Assembly (NCBI GenBank): GCA_006384855.1
Contig: VCJN01001562.1
Location: 52,501 to 116,500 of the forward strand
Direction: 5' to 3'
DNA: 64,000 nt
Origin: Tetraselmis striata
Taxonomy: Eukaryota > Chlorophyta > Chlorodendrophyceae > Chlorodendrales > Chlorodendraceae
The notes beneath the pieces were generated by a model, which was not told where the DNA came from, ran no database searches, and saw only the letters and a program-made list of their open reading frames with translations. Both the position numbers and the translations under genes were made by a program. Shown in pieces: positions 58,070 to 64,000 of the stretch; position 1 is the first letter of the stretch; each line of letters starts with the position of its first letter.

Positions 58070-60658
58070 GCGGCTGCCGCCGAGCGCGGCCGCCGGCAGC
58101 AGCAGTCCTGGCCTTGCCTGGGGCCCGGCAGATACAGGCAATCGGTAGCGACTACGACGCGTCGCAGCGGCTTCCAGAACTCCAGCGCCCCCCACAGCCC
58201 ACCCGCCGGGTACCCCGACAGGAGTCTCCCATCGTCACGCAACCTCTGCAACCACTTGTGGTACGCGCCCCCTCGCCCCCCCACACCCCCCTTGCCTTTC
58301 GCGTCACCGCTCTCGGCCGCGCGCGCCGGCTTGATCATGGCCCACTGTATCGTTTCTCGGCTTTTTCAGCGAACCACTCGCAGCATCCTCCCCCCCCCCC
58401 CCCCCCCTCCCGGAGGGGCCACCCTCGCCAGCCCTCTTTCATCTCGCGGGTAAAACTGTCGTTGGCTTTTCTATCGTTACCGCTTCCGGCCGCGCGCGCA
58501 GGCGTGATCATGGACCACCCTAACGTTTTTTTCCGGCTATACTCCAAGCACCGCTCGCGACCATGAGTCCCCCCCCCCCCCCCCCCCCCCCCGGAACCAC
58601 TCGGCGCCTCGCTATACCAGTCCGAGCCCCACAATGCTTCCCAATCCTCCGGCCTCACATGCTCCTCCGCGCAACAAGATAGGGGGTGCAACGCGTTAAT
58701 CATTGTTCGCGGGCTACTGTTGCAGATGGGCGGGATCAACAAACAAAATACCCTACGGACCATGGAGGAACTCGCAGCGGAGTGCAAGGTGAGCTCCGCT
58801 ATTCAGTAGCGCATGCACCGAAGCGCTACGCCCACATGTTGCAGTCCGGGTTTACCATCGAATACCTTGTAGCTTACTACATGACATAGTACACGGTTTC
58901 ATAGTTTTGCGACGTGCAGGGCTGAGAAAGTTATCTTGATGTTATTATTGTTATAGGTTATTATCGGCATTGCCGCACTGCAGCATGTATCATATTTATG
59001 TTTTTTGCATTACGGCAGCGTTGTTTGTGCGATACCGTGATGCAGAGTGCCCTGCCGCGCAGCAGCAGTCTTCTCTGCCTGCTGCCGGCATTGCCGCGCT
59101 GCAGCCTGTCTGTCAAGCTCGTGTGGCCGATGTTGCTCATGGCTCAAGGCTCTCTTGAGGTAATAGTGTTTCATTCGTGCAGTTGTTCACTTGTATTCAA
59201 TATAGACGCAATATCAGCCGGTCTGGCTTAAGGCTTTAGCCTGATTCATTTTTGTTTGTAACATGGCTGATGGACGCTTTGCTAATTCCCGCTATTCACG
59301 GTGAAATCAACTTTAAGATACCCAGAGAAACACCTCATGCCTCAAGGCTTAAGGTTAGTGACTGTCATCGGGGCAAAGGTTGCTTTTGGCTTAAGCCTCT
59401 CATAGGTCAGAATGTTTCATTCGTGCAATGGTCTCGAATTTTCAACATGAGGCAACATCATCATGTTTTGCTTAAGGCTTGAGCATGATGCTTCGAGGTG
59501 TCATCATATATCATATTTGCGATGCGATTGACCCCTTCTATGATTTCTTTCTGCACAATAGTTTCCAGGGACGTGCTCCAGGTATCCGCCTTGCCACCCA
59601 CTCCAGAATCGCGTCTAGTGGAGCAGACCCTTAGCCCCCCGCCGCCACCGATAATTTCTCGAAGTATGAGAAACACGTACATTGCGGAAGAATCACAAAG
59701 CCTGGAGCAATCGCGTGCCTCAGCCGACCATCCCGCTTTTCACTCCCGCTTCCTGATCGGCGATTTTCACGAGTTGCAGGTGTGCTGCTCACCATTGATG
59801 AGTACCACAGTCATCACACCCAGATTGGGGGCTTATGGTTAAGCCAACCCGTATGATACATTTTTGAGAACCCCAGTCTCACACCCAGATTGGGGGCTTA
59901 TGCCTTAAGCCAATCCGTATTGTATCGCAGGATTCAATTGTCAAAAGTTCGTCGTCCGGTCTGCCAAGCGGTCTGCCAAGTGACGTCGTCTCCAATTTTC
60001 ACAAATCTTTGAACAAAACCCTGTACATCACCATGTGGAGGCACCCCAGCCTTAGCTCCGATGAGAGACAGGTTTGGCCGGGCACTGGCAATGGTGCGAA
60101 AGCCTACTAGAAGCCCTTCACTGATGCAGCAACTCCTGGATGTGTTCGCACCAACATTAGGGGGCTGTCGTGATAGATAGACGTCGCCTGCGGCACCGGG
60201 ACTCACAACGTGGGTGAGTCGATTGATAATGGCATGCCACTCCGACTTTCAGTGATTATTTCTTATGCCTTGAATGATTCACACCAATGACTTGAAACTT
60301 TCCGCCCTCACAGATCGCTGCGGCATTTCGTTCCTTTTAAAGTTGGGAGGGAGGCGATCCATTGTGGAAGTTGAACACCTTTCACAACGCCATCATGGTG
60401 GACAAGCAGCGCCCGCAGCTAATGCATGCGTTCAACCGGATGAGGGCTGCAATGCAAGAGCTGGAGATCATGAGTCTAGCCTTGCTAGAGGAGAAGCAAA
60501 AGGCGGCCAAGGTGAATGATGCCATAGCCGACAAGGTGAAGGCCTTTGATGACGCCAAGCGACATGCAGAGGCCATCAATAAGGCTGCTAGAAAGCGCAA
60601 ATCAGAGGAAGGAGCCGGTCCGTCGAAGAGGGGTTGGGGCTGGGGTCGCGGTCTATGA
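58070..60658 (+). CDS. Putative multi-exon gene of unknown function
   Basis: Several segments look like exons with good splice sites: 58070-about 58260 (after GTGTTGCAG), 58726-58788 (21 codons, MGGINKQNTLRTMEELAAEC, donor GTGAGC), 59046-59159 (38 codons), 59582-59779 (66 codons, including SRSMRNTYIAEESQSLEQSR). A terminal block at about 60350-60658 encodes a charged coiled coil (MHAFNRMRAAMQELEIMSLA, EEKQKAAKVNDAIADKVKAF) and ends in a basic, Gly/Trp tail before TGA. The three middle segments are all phase 0. I could not close the phase into the last block, and no family is recognised. It may be a host gene, or the accessory protein of a DNA transposon given the surroundings. Confidence 0.3.
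58290..58600 (+). repeat. Tandem duplication of about 173 bp, each unit ending in a poly-C tract
   Basis: The two units share TTACCGCT/TCACCGCT, CGGCCGCGCGCGC and TGATCATGG (58315 and 58488), then CACTCGC/CGCTCGC and a C run (about 58389-58407 and 58570-58592). The homopolymer was duplicated with the unit. Confidence 0.65.
59815..59921 (+). repeat. Tandem duplication, 64-bp spacing
   Basis: CACACCCAGATTGGGGGCTT followed by ATG, TTAAGCCAA and CCGTAT occurs at about 59815 and again at about 59880 with minor changes. Confidence 0.75.
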
Positions 60659-60992
60659 GCATTTACGTGTTGGCGGCAAAAGACTGTAAGCAATGAAAAT
60701 TCTTGCTGCATTGATTAACAAAAACTCTCCGCACTACGGCGACATTGATTTTAGTGAATTAATTGATACCATTTGCCAAAGCACAGCTGTGTTGATACCC
60801 AGAGACCGCAGAATTATGAAACAACACAAAATCTGTCAATAACAAATGCCAAAGTACTATACATTTCACTAAGTACGTTAAACAAAGAAGTACTTTAGTC
60901 TGAAGTTGAGTGGGCGACCTGTATTCTGTTTGCATCTTTCAAATTGTAATTAATTAGTCATAAAATGTCGCCGGATATGGACAGCACGTACG

Positions 60993-61160
60993 GGGCTGGC
61001 AGAACGGGCGCCACGCCGGGGCTTCCATATTTGAGCGTGATGTCACCGCTAGGTGTGGGGGGCGCGGGGTTGGCGGCGCCGGGGGGGGGGGGGGGGGGGG
61101 GGGGGACAACGCCGGTCTGGGAGAACGGGCGGCTTGCTGGGGCTTCTAGCTTTGAGCGTG
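60993..61160 (+). repeat. Imperfect tandem repeat around a poly-G tract
   Basis: About 48 nt at 60993-61040 (GAACGGGCG, GGGGCTTC, TTTGAGCGTG) recur at 61114-61160, separated by a G run at 61081-61105. Another G run follows at about 61186-61203. Confidence 0.6.
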
Positions 61161-61225
61161 CTAGCGAGGTAGAGGGTGGAAAGAGGGGGGGGGGGGGGGG
61201 GGGCTGTGCAGTAGGCTGGTAGGTA

Positions 61226-61345
61226 GTATGGTTGGTATGTTAGCACGTTGTAACTTACTTAAGCGCGTTGTAACGAATTTGTACTACATTCCCTGTAGCC
61301 CTTGCCGGGCGTGCTGGTACCTTTGGGTGTGGGCGGCGCGAGGCT
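61226..61345 (+). repeat. Dispersed repeat, copy 2 (pair with 56028-56130)
   Basis: See the partner copy. It lies between two homopolymer tracts, poly-G at 61186 and poly-C at 61367. Confidence 0.55.
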
Positions 61346-61734
61346 GGCAGCGCCGGATGTGGACCGCCCCCCCCCCCCCCCCCCCCCTTCCCCGCCCCCC
61401 GCGCTTCCGTCAATGTATAAAAAAGACAGCCACCGCCCCAATACGTCTCCCCGGGACGCTAATTTCTGAAGTGTCAATGCTGTCCCGCTTCACGGTTACA
61501 GAGGGCGGGATGATCCGCCACATTTCTCTAACAGCATATGTGTTAGTCATTTGTGCATTGTAACTACAATTTCCATCGAGTGGGCAATAACGTCATGTTA
61601 CAAGCGGCAAGGACTTGTGGGACAATTTGCCAAGCAGCAACAACAACATGACCGTAGTAACATGCTACGAAAGTTTCGCGGACTTGTAAGCTGACACTCG
61701 GTACACATAGGCCCCACGCATGGTATCGCATTAT

Positions 61735-62960
61735 AAAAATGTTTTTGGAGGGGTTTACTTACCTAACGGAACGCGCTATACCGGAGCCGTCACAAAGCGC
61801 GCCACAGGAGCCGCGCAATTGGGCAAGCGTCTAATGGGCGCGGGAAACACGCTCTAACATGCCGTGGCTCGTCTGGATCGCCGCACGGTGCCGCGGAGTG
61901 GCGCAATACACCGCACGGCGCGCCCATTTGTACGTTTTTGGATGAGTGCATCAACAATAACGGAATGCGCTATTCATGAGCCGTCACGAAGCGTGGCAGG
62001 GACTGCGCATGCGAGCAAACATCAATTGCATGAAGCGGACAAGCTCCGACATGCCGCATCTCGTGCGGATGACCGCTTGGTACCGTGCCGCGGTTTGGCG
62101 CCGCAAACCGCATTGCGCAACTACATATGCATGCGCCCTACGGTGCACGCTATACTGGAGCCGTCACAAAGCGCGCATAGGGGAAAGCATCTAATAAACG
62201 GCACAAACACACTTGTACATGCCGCGGCTCGTGCGGATGGCCGCCTAGTGCCAAGTAATGGCGCCATAAAACCGCACGGCGCCAATGCAAATGTTTTTTG
62301 GAATAGTATACTTACAGTAACTGGAAATGCTATACCGGAGCCGTCACGAGATACGGCAAGGACCGCGCATGCGAGCAACCATCAATTGCATGGAGCGAAC
62401 AAGCTCCGACTGCCGCATCTCGTGCGGATAACCGCGTGGTGCCGTTCCGAGGAATAATGGCACCGCAAGTCGCATGGCGCCTCTAGCATCACGGCACGCG
62501 CTATACCGGAGCCGTCACAAAGCGCGCCAGAGGAGCCGCGCATATGATCAAGCGTCTTACGTAGGTGCTTGACGAGCGAGGCAAACACGCTCGAACATGC
62601 CGAAGCTCGTCCGGATCGCCGCCTGGTGCCGCGGAGTGGTGCCATAAACCAAACGGCGCCCACGCGGAAGTTTTTGGACAAGTGTCTTTACAGTAACGGA
62701 ATGGACTATACCGGAGCCGTCACGAAGCGCGGCAAGGATTGCGAATGCGAGCATCCTCATGTGCACCAAGCTGCCAGGCTCCAACATGCTGCATCTCATG
62801 CGGATGACCGCTTAATGCCGCACGCGCTATACCGGAGCCGTGCGGCACGCGCTATACCGGAGCCGTCACAAAGCACGCCACAAGGGCCGCGCGCAAATGG
62901 GCAAGCATCTAATAGAGGAGGCAAACATGCTATAATGGCGCACCAAGCGGGTGCCTAATT
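61735..62960 (+). repeat. Satellite of ~180-bp monomers with alternating A and B types
   Basis: The core GAGCCGT word occurs at 61784, 61978, 62158, 62338, 62509, 62714, 62835 and 62860, giving spacings of 194, 180, 180, 171, 205, 121 and 25. Monomers at 61784, 62158, 62509 and 62860 continue CACAAAGC and share an AAGCGTCTAAT/AAACACGCTC arm (type A). Those at 61978, 62338 and 62714 continue CACGA and share GCATGCGAGCAA and AAGCTCCGAC text (type B). The array is thus A-B-A-B-A-B-A with a dimeric period of about 350-375 bp. The last unit carries a 25-bp local duplication. A 197-codon open frame (61864-62457) crosses the units but is a by-product of the repeat. Confidence 0.9.
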
Positions 62961-64000
62961 GGAAGTATAGCAAAATATACATGTCGCGGTACGTTCTTTA
63001 GTACTGTATAATAGTAGTGTATCGCGTAGTTTTTTGCTTTATTCCCGGTGTATTTCGCTTGTGTGTTGCTTTGCAGTGCGCGAAAACGGCCTCATGGCGG
63101 CCGCAACTGCGGCGTGCCCTTTCGGCTCACGGAGGGGAGTCATTCTCACGGCCTCATGCCCAAGTCGAATGGGCACCACCTGCCTTAGAACGAAATAGGA
63201 TAGGTCCATAGCCTATCTCATATGGATGATATATTACCAAAATTGAGCTAGAAGTCGGGGGCTCTAGGGACGGTGCCCCATGTGCTGCTCCCGATTCAAG
63301 AAACCGTCCGATCTTGGAATCAACTCGCGTTTTCGGAAATACAATCTCGGCCTCAACCTCTCCCGCGGGAGCGGTTGAGATGGCTCTTTGCTTATCGATC
63401 GTATGAGCGCTAGTAGAGGCCCATACGCATGGTTGACGCCAACTGGCAGGGGGTACGTTTGCGGTCAATCTCGGTCGATGCACCGACCCCGATTTTCCGC
63501 GCTCTCGACCCCCTCATCCCGCATAGGCACCCCCTGCCACCCCCGGCTTACTATTTAGCCCGCCGCACATGTAACATCCCATGGCCTAGCTTCTAGGGGT
63601 GCGGTAGAGCCCATGAGTGGCTCATGAGGTGGTAGGTGCGCGGTGTTCCATCTCCCAAGGTGTTTTTGAGCCGAGATCAGATAAACAACATGAATGGGGG
63701 GGGGGGGGGGGGGTCAACCACCACCCGCAAATGAGTGGTCGACGTGCCACCCAACTATCTACGTCTACCGAAGGCCACTTTACTCATATGCTAGCGACAA
63801 AGACCAATATGGGCCGAGTTGTCTGCCTGTAGGTACACCGGGAGCCGATGGAGTGACGGGTAGCTGTGACAATTATTTTCAAATAGCGGAAATGCGGTTA
63901 ACAATAAGCGGAGGTGAGACATGGCTAAATCGCACGATTCTTCGCCCGCGCCTCACCAAATCCCACACGACTCTGCCCATATCCCACCGCTAGCCCCTAA
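62961..64000. other. Right end of the window, nothing recognised
   Basis: Balanced sequence with a G run at 63696-63713. Short frames have no exon-like composition and no satellite monomers follow. Confidence 0.5.

Noticed and set aside
58344..58370. Resemblance to the 5' end of U2 snRNA (ATCGTTTCTCGGCTTTTT)
   Set aside because: The similarity stops after about 18 nt, lacks the branch-site recognition region, and lies in a tandemly duplicated unit.
61864..62457. 197-codon open frame in the satellite
   Set aside because: It spans tandem monomers and encodes a repeated low-information peptide; the open frame follows from the repeat period.
1..64000. CRISPR array, bacterial operons or organelle genome
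   Set aside because: No regularly spaced short repeats of CRISPR type, no Shine-Dalgarno-led gene strings, and genes have spliceosomal introns.

Overview
This is a piece of eukaryotic nuclear DNA, most likely from a green alga (chlorophyte). Coding exons are GC-rich, short and separated by GT-AG introns. Conserved housekeeping genes are widely spaced on both strands, and several genes have a TGTAA element, the usual chlorophyte polyadenylation signal, at or just after the stop codon. Non-coding DNA is closer to balanced GC and holds many 16-35 nt runs of pure G or C. The lineage call is inference; I cannot run a phylogeny. Repeats and degenerate retroelements and DNA transposons fill the spaces.

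Layout. 1-10 kb: an Mpv17/PMP22 membrane protein (+), a 148-residue coiled-coil protein in 3 exons (+), a single-exon very-long-chain enoyl-CoA reductase (-), and a 5-exon repeat protein with two apparent frameshifts (+). 11-18.4 kb: a 382-residue Aurora-type mitotic kinase (-, 4 exons) and a 333-residue replication factor C small subunit (+, 7 exons) transcribed away from each other. 18.4-22.8 kb: mostly gene-free, with a 55-bp-stem hairpin and one orphan exon-like block. 22.8-27.5 kb: a DNA polymerase lambda-like family X polymerase (+, 6 exons, 815 residues). 27.5-38.6 kb: a repeat-rich tract with a decayed tyrosine recombinase (-) and a diverged pair of ~195-bp direct repeats. 38.6-40.6 kb: a membrane-anchored TBL/PC-esterase-like protein (+, 2 exons). 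41.2-47.7 kb: a 14-exon bestrophin-like anion channel (-, 506 residues) whose introns hold copies of dispersed repeats. 49.4-52 kb: a frameshifted non-LTR reverse transcriptase. 52.7-54.2 kb: a decayed pogo/Tigger transposase (-). 54-61 kb: further gene debris and duplications. 61.7-62.96 kb: a ~180-bp satellite built from two alternating monomer types. The last kilobase shows nothing recognisable.

All exon models were built by hand from splice-site motifs, reading phase and remembered family motifs. For Aurora, RFC, polymerase lambda, bestrophin, the TBL-like protein and the 148-residue protein the reading phase closes across every intron without a stop. The genes do not form one pathway. 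Aurora, RFC and polymerase lambda all concern chromosome replication, repair or segregation, but algal nuclear genes are rarely clustered by function, so I read this as chance.

The most interesting signals are not classic genes: the inverted repeat at 21.1 kb, whose arm differences favour a plus-strand RNA hairpin; the alternating satellite at 62 kb; poly-C tracts at both ends of several introns; and the split direct repeats next to the tyrosine recombinase.
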